DNA of 64,000 nucleotides from Candidatus Obscuribacter phosphatis (GCA_001899315.1 MOYA01000001.1:2208599-2272598); one strand, 5' to 3'. Positions 8,238 to 16,646 are shown, numbered from the stretch's first letter. Translations and numbers: made by a program. Notes: generated by a model not told the origin, from the letters alone.

Positions 8238-11200
8238 TCAGTCTTGTTTTAGTCCATGAATCTGACCAATGGTTTGCTTGGTGCCTGCAACCACCAGCGA
8301 TGCTCTCTCCGGTTTGAACTTCTCCTTTATAAACTTATTCAAGCCTTCAAGACTGACAGCCTTGATGCCTGCAGTAAGCTCAGGAAGCGGATTGGGCTGA
8401 TTGCTAAGCACCAAAGTCTCAAGAATCGTGCGCGCCGCCAGATGGCTATTAGACATCCAACGCACAGGCAAACCGCCATACATAAAGAGCTTTGCCTCGG
8501 CCAGTTCAGTCTCTGAAACCCCCTGCTTAGAAAAGCGCTTCAACTCGCCTTCTATATTTCTAAACACCGCCGGTAAGTTATTTGCCACCACAGGCAATTC
8601 AATAGTCCAAAGGGTGGTGCCGGGCAAGCTTTCCACATCAGAAGAGAGATCTTCGAGAGATAGGCTGCTCATCAAGCTCGACTCAGCAGATATCTTTTGG
8701 GCAAATCTGGAGAAAATCGGATGGCTGGTCAAAGCACAATCACTGAGCAAAAGTAGAGGATAGTCGGGAGCACCAGCTCCGGTATCAATCAACTTACCCA
8801 AGGTAATCATAGAGTCTGTGCGCTTCTCAACTATTATCGAGTTCTTGAGCAAGCGCTTCGGGTTAGGTTGAACCGAAACTTTCTTAGCCGCACTCTTACC
8901 GCTCCAAGCGCCAAAGTACTTTTCGCCTAAGCTGACGGCTTGGTCAAGGCTAATATCCCCGACAAATACCAAGGTGGCGGCATCTGGCTTTACGGCGACA
9001 GCATGAAACTCTTTCGCATCAGCCAACTTCAAATTTCCTATGAAGCGAGCTTTGTCAACCGGTTCCATAGGGTAAAAGCTTGTATTGGGTGCAATTAAAC
9101 CCTGCAATAGTGCTCTGTCCACCCTCTGCTCAACAGTATTTTCTTGATGCTTTACTTTCTCAACGGCGCGCGATTTAGCACTCTCAAAACTCTCTTCATT
9201 TAGCTGGGGCTCCAATAACTGCCCAGCCATAATCGAAAGAATACTGCCGGCGTCTCGCGCTAGACATTTGGCTTGAAAGCTTATCCACTGCGGTCCAGAG
9301 TCAAACTTGACCATGGTAGCCGGTGCTAGACCAAGCTCGTCTTGTTTGGTCACCGCCTGGCTGCGATTCACACCTAATGAAGCATCATTCATTAGGCTGG
9401 CATTCATTAAGCTGGCAAGCAGAGAAGAAACTCCTCTCTTGCCGACTGGTTCGTATGCCTCACCGGCCTTAACCGCGCCGGCAATCTGCACCACCGGGCT
9501 GACCTTGGTTTCTAGTACGGCAATGTTCATACCATTGCGCAACTTGCCTCTCTTGATATTATCACTGGTGCTGGGCACCTCTTTTGTATTTTGGGCAAGC
9601 AAACGACTCGGGGCACCGACTGCAGTGCCGTCATCATCTTTATATGCGCAAAGATCGCCAATCAAATCGGTCAGACTGGCTTTCTTCTTTGCTTGTTTAT
9701 TCTTGTCGGACTGCTTATTCTTCTCAGATTGCTTACTATTTTTAGCATCTTTATTTTCTTTAGAGCTTTTGCTGTCTTTCGAGTCTTTACTGTCTTTAGA
9801 GTTCTTGCTGTCTTTAGAGTTCTTGCCGTCTTTAGAATCTTTGCTCTCTTTCGACTCCTTCTCTTTAGGTTCGGACTTAGGCGCCGATTTTGGCGCAGTA
9901 CCGGCAAGAATGCCAACCACTCTATTTTCAGAAGAGAAATAACGCTTAGCCACACGCTGCACATCTTGAGCTGTGACTGCTTTGATGCGATTTTGCCAAC
10001 TATAGGCAGCCTGCCAACTTTCTAGACCATCAAAAAAGCCCAGATGAAAAGCCAGGCGATAAGGACCATCGCGTTCGACCAGTAGCTGGAACTCGGCATG
10101 ATTCTTGGCTCTTCTAAGCTCACTGTCGGAAATAGAACCGGTCTTAACCTGTTCAATGGCGCTGTCGAAACCTTCCAAAACCTTGCCGGCGCTAATGCCG
10201 CCAGCCCCTTGCAAGGTCACGGCAAAAAGACTGGGATCTCGCTTGACCTCAAAAGCCGACCTGACTGTGCTGCAAAGTTTGCCATCAATAAGCTTGCTGC
10301 GCAGCCTGCCACCTACACCAGAATAAAGCACTTTCTCTAAAACGGCTAAAGCTGCCGTGTCGGCATCGGCAAAGCCGGGAACGTGATAAGCCAAAGAAAC
10401 CACATCGCTGGCTCCACCGTACTTCATATAGATGCGTTTTTCGGCATGCTGCTGTGGTTCGGTTACTCTCACCGGCGGCGGTGCATCACCTTTAGCCAGG
10501 CTGCCAAAATATTTCTTGACCAATTCACCGGCTTTATTGCTATCGAAATCACCGACAATGACCAGGGTGGCATTACCTGGCTGATAGAACTGCTTATAGT
10601 GCCGTTTGGCATCATCGAGGGTAAGCTTCTGCACATCAGAAGGCCAGCCGATGGTGGGATTCTTATAGGGATGCCTAGTAAAGGCGGCTGAACGTACTTC
10701 TTTGACCAACAAATTGACCTGGTCTTTAGCCTCTTGCTCCAGCTCTTTCTCAATTCTTTTGATTTCTTGGCTGACATCATCGGCGCTAAAACCTGAACCC
10801 TTCATACGTGCCGATTCAAGCCGCAAGGCAAGTTCAAGTTTAGAAGGAGCCATCGTCTCAAAAAAGACAGTAAAATCATCACTGGTAAAGCCGTTAAACA
10901 TGCCGCCATTGCGCGCAATCAAGGCACCAATTTCGCCTTTTCTCAGACCACTTACTTTCTGAAAGAGTAAATGCTCAACCAGGTGCGAAAGCCCAGTCTC
11001 GCCAAGGTTCTCATTGCGCGAACCGACTTTATAAAACACCATCGAGCTAAAGACCGGAAAAGAATGCTCTTCGAAAAGCAGCACTTTTAAGCCGTTCTCG
11101 AGCACGATCTCTTTGACTTGCGGTGCGCCTGCACCATCAATTTCGCATCGAGCCGGAAGAGGCAAAAGAGTAGATAAAAGACTGAAGGCTAGAGCAATGG

Positions 11201-11240
11201 CCCCGCACTTCTTTTGTAGTTTGGATTGAATCGATTTCAT
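8238..11240 (-). CDS. Secreted M16 (insulinase/pitrilysin-type) metallopeptidase, two-domain
   Basis: 1000 aa from the ATG at 11240; a GTG three codons upstream is less likely. The first 32 residues form a signal peptide (Lys-rich start, hydrophobic core). The N-terminal M16 half holds the inverted zinc motif HLVEH (His86-Glu89-His90) and a downstream Glu-rich helix carrying the distal ligand. The second half (about 545-1000) has the same fold without HxxEH, as in the usual active/inactive pairing of the family. Between them lies a Lys/Ser/Asp linker of roughly 70 residues, encoded partly by 18-nt tandem repeats. Known relatives form clam-shell peptidases that degrade peptides in the periplasm or at the cell surface. 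A divergent feoB gene follows on the other strand. Confidence 0.92.
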   Translation of the reverse strand: MKSIQSKLQKKCGAIALAFSLLSTLLPLPARCEIDGAGAPQVKEIVLENGLKVLLFEEHSFPVFSSMVFYKVGSRNENLGETGLSHLVEHLLFQKVSGLRKGEIGALIARNGGMFNGFTSDDFTVFFETMAPSKLELALRLESARMKGSGFSADDVSQEIKRIEKELEQEAKDQVNLLVKEVRSAAFTRHPYKNPTIGWPSDVQKLTLDDAKRHYKQFYQPGNATLVIVGDFDSNKAGELVKKYFGSLAKGDAPPPVRVTEPQQHAEKRIYMKYGGASDVVSLAYHVPGFADADTAALAVLEKVLYSGVGGRLRSKLIDGKLCSTVRSAFEVKRDPSLFAVTLQGAGGISAGKVLEGFDSAIEQVKTGSISDSELRRAKNHAEFQLLVERDGPYRLAFHLGFFDGLESWQAAYSWQNRIKAVTAQDVQRVAKRYFSSENRVVGILAGTAPKSAPKSEPKEKESKESKDSKDGKNSKDSKNSKDSKDSKDSKSSKENKDAKNSKQSEKNKQSDKNKQAKKKASLTDLIGDLCAYKDDDGTAVGAPSRLLAQNTKEVPSTSDNIKRGKLRNGMNIAVLETKVSPVVQIAGAVKAGEAYEPVGKRGVSSLLASLMNASLMNDASLGVNRSQAVTKQDELGLAPATMVKFDSGPQWISFQAKCLARDAGSILSIMAGQLLEPQLNEESFESAKSRAVEKVKHQENTVEQRVDRALLQGLIAPNTSFYPMEPVDKARFIGNLKLADAKEFHAVAVKPDAATLVFVGDISLDQAVSLGEKYFGAWSGKSAAKKVSVQPNPKRLLKNSIIVEKRTDSMITLGKLIDTGAGAPDYPLLLLSDCALTSHPIFSRFAQKISAESSLMSSLSLEDLSSDVESLPGTTLWTIELPVVANNLPAVFRNIEGELKRFSKQGVSETELAEAKLFMYGGLPVRWMSNSHLAARTILETLVLSNQPNPLPELTAGIKAVSLEGLNKFIKEKFKPERASLVVAGTKQTIGQIHGLKQD
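9772..9861. repeat. Five tandem 18-nt units encoding the KDSKNS-type linker
   Basis: Units of 18 nt start at 9772, 9790, 9808, 9826 and 9844. The second and third are identical (CTGTCTTTAGAGTTCTTG) and the others differ by a few bases. They lie inside the M16 peptidase gene and encode, on the minus strand, repeated Lys-Asp-Ser-Lys-Asn-Ser-like hexapeptides. Such arrays change length by slippage, which would alter the linker without breaking the frame. Confidence 0.85.
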
Positions 11241-11361
11241 GTGCAACACGTTACCACATGCTCGAAAAACCGTTAAGAGTGGTTGAGATCTCTAAATTGG
11301 CTAGCCCGGCCAGACCAGCTCTTGATAAAATTTCTCAATAAAGTCCGCAAAGAGCGCAAAA

Positions 11362-13521
11362 ATGACAGCTCAAGATAGCGAAATACAAGCAGGTGCAAGA
11401 CAAACCGGTCTTTGCAACCAGCCCGAGCCAGGCCTCTCGAAACAAGAGAGTGAAGCCACTAGTCAAGCCTGTCAAGAAATAGACAATAAGCCGCAGACTG
11501 CTCGCCAGATAGTGCTGGCGGGCAATCCAAACGTAGGCAAATCAGTTATTTTCAACGCCCTCACCGGCGCCAACGCCGACGTTTCCAACTATCCCGGTAC
11601 CACAATCGATATTGCCCGGGGCAAACTAGGAAACGATCTGCTCTCCGACACACCGGGTGTCTATGGCTTATCGAGCTTCAACGATGAAGAGCGCACCGCC
11701 ACATCGATGATTCTCAAGGCAGAAATAGTGATAAACGTTATTTCAGCCCTGACCTTAGAAAGAGACCTCTTTCTCACCCTGCAGCTCATAGACTTGGGTA
11801 AACCGATGCTTTTGGTGATAAACCAAACCGATGAAGCCAAAAACCGCGGCATGCAACTCGATATCAACAAATTGAGCGAAGAACTAGGGCTAAAAGTAAT
11901 CAGCTGCGTCGCGGTAGAAAACCTAGGCATCGACGAAATCAAAAACAGTTTGTCACTGGCAGCAATCGGCAAGTGCATAGATGGTGCAGCCGAACAACTC
12001 AAAACACTCATGCCCTTTGTAGATGAGGGCACCATATCTAGAGGCGAAGCCCTGCTCTTGGCCGAAGGAGACGAGGACATCATCGGCGCGGTGAAAGCTA
12101 GAGCACCGCAGATATTTGCAATAGATGTCGCAGCGGGCTCAGCCAAAACAGCCATTTATAGCCAAAGGCGCAAAAAAGTCAATGAGCTAGCCGAAAAAGT
12201 GGTAGCGCGAAACAAGCACGGACAAAATCTTTCGACCAAGCTCGGCAGACTTTTGCTGCACCCTCTTTGGGGCTCAATAATTTCAATTGCCGTCTGCTAT
12301 TTGATTTTCTATCAGATGCTAGGCGTTTGGATTGCAGGCAATCTAGTCGATCTGACCGAAAAGAAAGGTATGAAGGTCTACTATGAGCCAGTGGTGCGCC
12401 GTGTTGCCGCTAATTATTTTCCCTGCTCTATAGAAGCGCAGGGAAAGACTTGGGTCTTCGACAAAGGCACAAAAGAAGAACCGGCTAAACAAGCCGAACT
12501 AGACCAAGCTATTAGACAAGTTCCAGGCAATGAAATTGCTTTTGATTTTTGGCACCACCACAACTGGCTTGCCGCCATCGGTAATACCATAGTCGGTGAC
12601 TACGGCTTAGCCACACTAACTGTCACCTATCTGCTCGGACTGCTCATGCCCCTGGTGATTGGCTTTTATCTAGGACTTTCGCTAATGGAAGATTCTGGCT
12701 ATCTGCCCAGACTGGCAGTACTAGTCGACAGACTAATGAACAAAATTGGTTTGAATGGACGAGCAATTATTCCACTCATACTTGGTCTCGGCTGTGTCAC
12801 CATGGCCACTATCACCACCCGACTTTTGACCAGCCGCAGAGAAAAAATCATCGCCACAGCTTTACTGGGGGTGGCTATACCTTGCTCAGCACAGCTTGGA
12901 GTGGTCTCGGGCACCTTAGCCAGAGCCGGAGGAGCAGCCGCCTGGGCTGTTTATCTCACCTTGGTCTTTGGCATCTTAGCCTTGACCGGCCTAATGCTGA
13001 ACGCGATTTTGCCCGGGCGCTCAAGCGGCTTGCTTATTGATTTGCCGCCCATGAGACTGCCTCGTCTCAATAATGTGCTCAAAAAAACCTGGAAGAAAAG
13101 CTGGAATTTCTTGCTCGATGCCATCCCGATGTTTTTTCTGGCTGGCTTTGTGGTCAGCCTGGCTGAGATGTCGGGTTTGTTGCAGCTCTTTATGAATCTG
13201 CTTAGCCCGCTCGTAGTGTCTTGGCTGAATTTGCCGGCCGATCCGCGCATTCCCACCACATTTATATTAGGTATAGTGCGCCGCGACTTTGCCTCTTTCG
13301 GCATTTCCGATATTCCGCTAACGGCTGTACAGGCAGTTACGGCGATGATTGTCATTACGCTTTTCGTGCCCTGCATTGCCACAGTGGGCGTGATGATTAA
13401 AGAGCGCGGTCCTAAAATCGCCTTCACCATCTGGATTGGTTCCTGGCTGGCAGCTTTCGCCATTGGCGGAATAGTGGCCAGGGTTTTACCCTTTTTCTTC
13501 AACCCGCTGGGCATTACTTAA
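11362..13521 (+). CDS. feoB: Ferrous iron transporter B
   Basis: 719 aa. The GTPase domain carries G1 GNPNVGKS (residues 54-61), an NYPGTTIDIARG switch region, G3 DTPGVYGL and G4 NQTD. A linker and a polytopic membrane domain with two gate-type halves follow; FILGIVRRDFASFGISD is the conserved second gate segment. FeoB imports Fe(II) across the inner membrane under low-oxygen conditions. An N-terminal extension of about 45 residues rich in Gln, Ser and Glu precedes the G domain. No FeoA or FeoC gene is adjacent, and the extension does not look like FeoA. A Shine-Dalgarno-like AAAGAG lies about 8 nt before the ATG. The gene is divergent from the M16 peptidase gene with about 120 nt between. 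Confidence 0.95.
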   Translation: MTAQDSEIQAGARQTGLCNQPEPGLSKQESEATSQACQEIDNKPQTARQIVLAGNPNVGKSVIFNALTGANADVSNYPGTTIDIARGKLGNDLLSDTPGVYGLSSFNDEERTATSMILKAEIVINVISALTLERDLFLTLQLIDLGKPMLLVINQTDEAKNRGMQLDINKLSEELGLKVISCVAVENLGIDEIKNSLSLAAIGKCIDGAAEQLKTLMPFVDEGTISRGEALLLAEGDEDIIGAVKARAPQIFAIDVAAGSAKTAIYSQRRKKVNELAEKVVARNKHGQNLSTKLGRLLLHPLWGSIISIAVCYLIFYQMLGVWIAGNLVDLTEKKGMKVYYEPVVRRVAANYFPCSIEAQGKTWVFDKGTKEEPAKQAELDQAIRQVPGNEIAFDFWHHHNWLAAIGNTIVGDYGLATLTVTYLLGLLMPLVIGFYLGLSLMEDSGYLPRLAVLVDRLMNKIGLNGRAIIPLILGLGCVTMATITTRLLTSRREKIIATALLGVAIPCSAQLGVVSGTLARAGGAAAWAVYLTLVFGILALTGLMLNAILPGRSSGLLIDLPPMRLPRLNNVLKKTWKKSWNFLLDAIPMFFLAGFVVSLAEMSGLLQLFMNLLSPLVVSWLNLPADPRIPTTFILGIVRRDFASFGISDIPLTAVQAVTAMIVITLFVPCIATVGVMIKERGPKIAFTIWIGSWLAAFAIGGIVARVLPFFFNPLGIT

Positions 13522-13538
13522 GGTTACAAAATATTGGA

Positions 13539-13564
13539 CCTGGCTAAACCTTGCCCCAGCCAGG
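13539..13564 (+). terminator. Hairpin downstream of feoB
   Basis: CCTGGCT (13539-13545) and AGCCAGG (13558-13564) form a 7-bp stem with a 12-nt loop, 18 nt after the feoB stop. It is followed by CAAAAG, not a T-run, so termination would be weak or factor-dependent. Confidence 0.4.
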
Positions 13565-13580
13565 CAAAAGAAATGATAGT
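13551..13580 (+). promoter_or_regulatory. Possible promoter of tRNA-His
   Basis: TTGCCC (13551-13556), an 18-nt spacer and GATAGT (13575-13580) each match the consensus at four positions. The start point would be about 12 nt before the mature tRNA 5' end. The match is modest and overlaps the feoB hairpin. Confidence 0.35.
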
Positions 13581-13598
13581 ATCTAGATCTCGCATTAT

Positions 13599-13675
13599 GG
13601 CAGGCGTCGCCAAGTGGTTAAGGCCCCGGATTGTGGTTCCGGTATGCGGGGGTTCGAGTCCCCTCGTCTGCCCCA
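13599..13675 (+). tRNA. tRNA-His(GTG)
   Basis: The full cloverleaf can be folded. The acceptor has eight base pairs (13599-13606 with 13665-13672): the extra G at 13599 pairs with C73 at 13672, the identity element peculiar to tRNA-His. The anticodon stem CCGGA/TCCGG (13626-13630, 13638-13642) encloses loop TTGTGGT with anticodon GTG at 13633-13635. The T arm contains GTTCGAGTC. CCA (13673-13675) is encoded in the DNA. A stable hairpin follows at 13703-13729. The gene borders a small accessory patch, but no duplicated 3' tRNA end that would mark an integration site was seen downstream. Confidence 0.96.
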
Positions 13676-13702
13676 TTTTCTTTTAGTAGATATCGAGAAA
13701 CT

Positions 13703-13729
13703 CGCTAGTTCATCTTTTCGGAACTAGCG
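13703..13729 (+). terminator. Terminator of tRNA-His
   Basis: CGCTAGTTC (13703-13711) and GAACTAGCG (13721-13729) make a perfect 9-bp stem with a 9-nt loop, followed by TTTCCTGCTTTTTG. It lies 28 nt after the encoded CCA. Confidence 0.7.
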
Positions 13730-14010
13730 TTTCCTGCTTTTTGCTTGATGTGCTACTTTCTCTCACGCTGCAACCTGAATATTGAAGTATCTGCTAACTG
13801 TTTGCCTTCGGTTGTCGTTATACTCGGCGGTGGCGCTGTCTATCCAACCGGTCTAATGTCGAACCAGAGTGGCCATCGTTGAAGGACCGAGCAATTTTGC
13901 AACACACGGAGGCGGAAATCCTTCAGTTTCTTTTGAAATTATGACAAGGTTAGAGAATGAACAACCGTTATTCTGCGCACCTAGGCTGCCAGGTTGCCAG
14001 ACTCACTTGC
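13730..14010. other. Gene-poor spacer between tRNA-His and the two-gene unit
   Basis: No convincing gene is seen. One open stretch from a GTG at 13869 to a stop at 14016-14018 would encode 49 residues with a HGGGNPSVSFEI segment. It has no upstream Shine-Dalgarno and is preceded by an in-frame stop, so it could be a decayed gene fragment. The stretch differs from the dense packing elsewhere in the window, which fits a tRNA-adjacent site of gain and loss. Confidence 0.4.
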
Positions 14011-14043
14011 TTTACTAACCAAGTAGTGTATATGTATTATACA
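14011..14043 (+). promoter_or_regulatory. Promoter with overlapping operator-like palindrome
   Basis: TTTACT (14011-14016), an 18-nt spacer and TATTAT (14035-14040; 5 of 6) form a promoter candidate for the two-gene unit. The dyad TGTATA-TGTAT-TATACA (14027-14043) is perfect in both arms and covers the -10, so a dimeric repressor binding there would block the polymerase. Confidence 0.5.
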
Positions 14044-14084
14044 AACAGGTATAACTGGACCGGTATCTCTTGCAGGAAAAACAA

Positions 14085-14519
14085 GTGAAACAGACTAATG
14101 CTGAAGTGTCTAGATTCTGGCGGGAATTTGATGAATCGATCAATAACCTTCAAAGCCTTGCGCTCGAAGACGAAGAAATTACCACGCCGAATGAATTTCT
14201 GATTGAAGCTACGAAGTTCTTTGTTGCCAATCTGCTGGCAGACCATAAGAAGTTAAAACGCCCTGGTTTCCACATTTCTGAAGACGGATTTGTTAGTTTG
14301 ATTTGGCGCAAGGGAGAAAGTTCCCGTCTAGACGTAGTTTTGTTTTACGAGCCGTCTGATGATACTGTGTCTGCTAAAATCATTTACAGCAACAAGAAGA
14401 ATGTAGAGTCTCAATTAGTTCCCTTGAGCGGCTGGAATCGAGCAAAAAGCCCCACGGAGCAGACCTTAAGTTTAAGGATTGCTTTAGCTCGAAAATTCGA
14501 GCTAGATCCTGCTGCATAA
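14085..14519 (+). CDS. Small protein, first gene of a two-gene accessory unit
   Basis: 144 aa from a GTG at 14085 with AGGA seven nt upstream; a TTG at 14070 is an alternative. No signal peptide or membrane segment. The N-terminal half is helical (a REFDESINNLQSLALEDEE segment). The C-terminal half has a conspicuous DGFVSLIWRKGESSRLDVVLF stretch around residue 70: a beta-rich pattern of the type DG-x-V-x-L-x-W followed by acidic-hydrophobic strands. I have seen this pattern in small uncharacterised proteins that are encoded next to a second small gene, as here. The partner starts 14 nt downstream. The function is unknown; a toxin-antitoxin-like or other paired role is speculation. Confidence 0.7.
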   Translation: MKQTNAEVSRFWREFDESINNLQSLALEDEEITTPNEFLIEATKFFVANLLADHKKLKRPGFHISEDGFVSLIWRKGESSRLDVVLFYEPSDDTVSAKIIYSNKKNVESQLVPLSGWNRAKSPTEQTLSLRIALARKFELDPAA

Positions 14520-14533
14520 ATTTGGAATTAGCG

Positions 14534-14971
14534 ATGAAGCTATACCGAGTCATTGCCCGCAGACCCAGAGAAACTGAAGAGCCAGTTCCAGCGGATCTTA
14601 AGAGACGTCAAAAACAAGGCATCTACATCGAGAATGGAATTTCCGTTTGGCGCTCAGATAAAGTAAGTAGCTATCAATCAATTCTGAAAGTAAAACTTGG
14701 ACGTAAGGCAAAAAACAATTACCGCTACGGAGTTTTGTCTTGTGAGGTCCAATCTCTGCTTTCTATGGGCTACCATGTAAAACTTGACAAAGAACACGTG
14801 AATATTCGCTGCCCAGACTGCGATATGGCTAGTTTGCCCGATATTTGCAAAAGTACAAAAACTGCATGTGCTCTTGATTTAGGTAATAGTTTTGAGCATC
14901 TTCTAGTTCTTCTCAGAGATTTCAAAACTGTAATTCCGGTACCCAAGACTTCTAACACGAGAACCAAGTAG
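14534..14971 (+). CDS. Small protein, second gene of the two-gene accessory unit
   Basis: 145 aa from the ATG at 14534, with GGA seven nt upstream; a TTG at 14522 would add four residues. The N-terminus is strongly basic (RVIARRPRETEEPVPADLKRRQKQ), followed by GISVWRSDKVSSYQSIL and a region with one CPDC pair near residue 95. The arrangement of an Arg-rich start, a GxSV motif and a later GY-x-V stretch resembles the partner protein in small uncharacterised gene pairs. Cys residues at about 95, 98, 107 and 114 might bind metal. It shares the promoter and operator of the preceding gene. No enzyme motif is apparent. Confidence 0.7.
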   Translation: MKLYRVIARRPRETEEPVPADLKRRQKQGIYIENGISVWRSDKVSSYQSILKVKLGRKAKNNYRYGVLSCEVQSLLSMGYHVKLDKEHVNIRCPDCDMASLPDICKSTKTACALDLGNSFEHLLVLLRDFKTVIPVPKTSNTRTK

Positions 14972-15251
14972 ATGCCGACAGAGTTCTAGGCAATGAGATT
15001 CACCGATATCTAAGAAAGCAGTATTCAACTGATTGTGAGTAGCCTGCCGACTCTTTTCACCTATCGGCACCAGCGGATCAGCTTTAGAACCAAAAGCATA
15101 ATACAACCGGCCCTTAGGCCTAGAGCTCAAAGACCAGCCCAGACCTCCAGAAACACCTGCCACCTTATACCCTTTGCAGGCAATCCGAAAGCACATCTGC
15201 TAGTATGAGACTGCCTTAGATTGTGCAGTTTCAGCCTCGCAGGAGCTAATC
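14972..15251. other. Spacer with a doubtful minus-strand ORF
   Basis: About 280 nt. A minus-strand frame (15196 to 14903) could encode 97 residues with a SGGLGWSLSSRPKGRLYYAFG segment, which reads like protein, but it lacks a Shine-Dalgarno and its end overlaps the preceding plus-strand gene by 69 nt. It may be a remnant. The last 11 nt hold the AGGAG used by the DUF4279 gene. Confidence 0.4.
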
Positions 15252-15713
15252 TTGACCACACAGGTTTCAGACCACGAAAATGCTATAGACACAAACCCTG
15301 AGAGGGTTAGAGCCACTTTACGCATTTATCATCCGGAACTCAATCCAGAAGAGATCACCCGCCTGATGCAGGTCAAACCGACCATGTCTTGGACAAAGGG
15401 CGACGATGCCTATGGCTGGACTAAAAGACCGGGGAAGAAGGCACCATCGGGCGGCTGGCTTTTGAGCAGCCGACAGAAAGTGAAAAGCAATAACGCTATT
15501 GCCCACCTAGATTGGCTTCTAGACCAACTTACCGGCTCGGCGTCGGTCTTGAAGCGCCTGCAAGAACAAGGCTTTATCGTCGATGTCGTGGTCGGCTGGC
15601 ATGCCACTTCTTGGAACACTACGCCAGCTCTTACCCCTGAAATTATGCGTCGACTGGCGAACAATCATCTGCCAATTTGGTTCGACGTCTATCTCTACGA
15701 CGAAGAAAACTAA
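15252..15713 (+). CDS. DUF4279 domain protein
   Basis: 153 aa from a TTG start, chosen because AGGAG (15241-15245) lies 6 nt upstream. The protein follows the DUF4279 plan: a RATLRIYHPELNPEEITRLM start, PTMSWTKGD, then a GGWLLSSRQKVKSN segment, a HLDWLLDQL helix and a C-terminal strand pair ending DVYLYDEE. The biochemical role of the family is unknown; members are small soluble proteins often found in accessory regions. It stands alone here, 280 nt after the two-gene unit and convergent with the WD40-like gene. Confidence 0.8.
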   Translation: MTTQVSDHENAIDTNPERVRATLRIYHPELNPEEITRLMQVKPTMSWTKGDDAYGWTKRPGKKAPSGGWLLSSRQKVKSNNAIAHLDWLLDQLTGSASVLKRLQEQGFIVDVVVGWHATSWNTTPALTPEIMRRLANNHLPIWFDVYLYDEEN

Positions 15714-15748
15714 GTTACCTAGCTAAGAGAACTTCCTAGGTCTCAAGT

Positions 15749-16567
15749 TTACCGATAGCCGCCGCCATACTGAACATCGGCTATTTTCTTGAACTTTCTC
15801 GGGTCCCAAAGATATGTCCACTGTTCGGTGGCAACCAACAATGTAGAGCCGTCGGGGCTGTACATACAAGCTCTAATTGGATACTCATGGGCGATGGTGC
15901 CAATCATCTGACCGTCTGAAATTCTCCACAAGGCGCAATTGCTGCCGTCCAAGACGGCAATCTGTGAAGAATCAGGGCTGATGACCAGCGAAGCAATGCG
16001 ATTTGAAAGAGGAATCTTGGTGAGCAGCAAGCCCTCAATCGAAGACCAAATTTGGATACTATCGGTGGTGACAGCAATGAGATAACGTCCGTCTAGACTG
16101 ACAATCAGCTTAAGCAGTTGGCTTTGCAAATCGCACTGTTTGCGAAATTCGCCAGTTGCCGACCAGACTCTAAGCCAGCTATTGCCGCCGGTGACAATAA
16201 AAGAACCGTCCCGAGCATAAGACATCCAGGTGATGGCCGAACCATGTTGCAGAGCCAAAAGTTGAGAACCGGTATCGGCACGCCAGAGCGATGCAGTGTC
16301 ACCAGATACGGTTACGAAATTTTTGCCGGAGGGGCTCATCAATAACACCTTCGAGCCGGCAATATAAGGCACCATTGCGCTATGATCATTGGTGGTGTTG
16401 CGCACCGGCATGCCGCCGGTTGGGTCGTCTAAATAAAGGGGAATCTTGTTGCCAAATACGACGGTGTTAAATTCGTTGACTTGGGCAAAAGCTGAGGGAG
16501 CACCGGCGAAAAGCAGCGACGATAAGGCCGCAAATTGCAAAAATTGGGAATGACGGCTTTTTCTCAT
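15749..16567 (-). CDS. Secreted WD40-like beta-propeller protein
   Basis: 272 aa from the ATG at 16567, preceded by AGGGG at a spacing of 7. The first 28 residues are a signal peptide ending ...APSAFAQ. The rest consists of repeated blades of the WD40/YVTN type: LLMSPSGKNFVTVSGD, MSYARDGSFIVTGGNSWLRVW, VSLDGRYLIAVTTDSIQIW, ISPDSSQIAVLDGSNCALW, YSPDGSTLLVATEQWTYLW. About five or six blades are visible, so it may oligomerise or be a partial propeller. Such proteins are scaffolds for protein binding. Its start codon region abuts that of the divergent PPK2 gene, so the two share control sequences. Confidence 0.82.
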   Translation of the reverse strand: MRKSRHSQFLQFAALSSLLFAGAPSAFAQVNEFNTVVFGNKIPLYLDDPTGGMPVRNTTNDHSAMVPYIAGSKVLLMSPSGKNFVTVSGDTASLWRADTGSQLLALQHGSAITWMSYARDGSFIVTGGNSWLRVWSATGEFRKQCDLQSQLLKLIVSLDGRYLIAVTTDSIQIWSSIEGLLLTKIPLSNRIASLVISPDSSQIAVLDGSNCALWRISDGQMIGTIAHEYPIRACMYSPDGSTLLVATEQWTYLWDPRKFKKIADVQYGGGYR

Positions 16568-16646
16568 GACAATGCCCCTGATTGATAAAGTCTTTCGCTG
16601 TGGCATAAGGATAGTTGAAAGCGGTGAGAAAATGAAAGAGGTAGCC

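Noticed and set aside
9307-9942. Plus-strand open frame of 211 codons over the M16 linker
   Set aside because: It is the complement of the low-complexity Lys/Ser/Asp linker of the M16 peptidase and has no family-like content or ribosome binding site.
14903-15196. Minus-strand frame of 97 codons
   Set aside because: No Shine-Dalgarno, overlaps the end of a better-supported gene. Could be a decayed gene, so it is noted under the spacer only.
13599-15251. Integrated element at tRNA-His
   Set aside because: No integrase and no second copy of the tRNA 3' end was found within the window; the patch may still be accessory.
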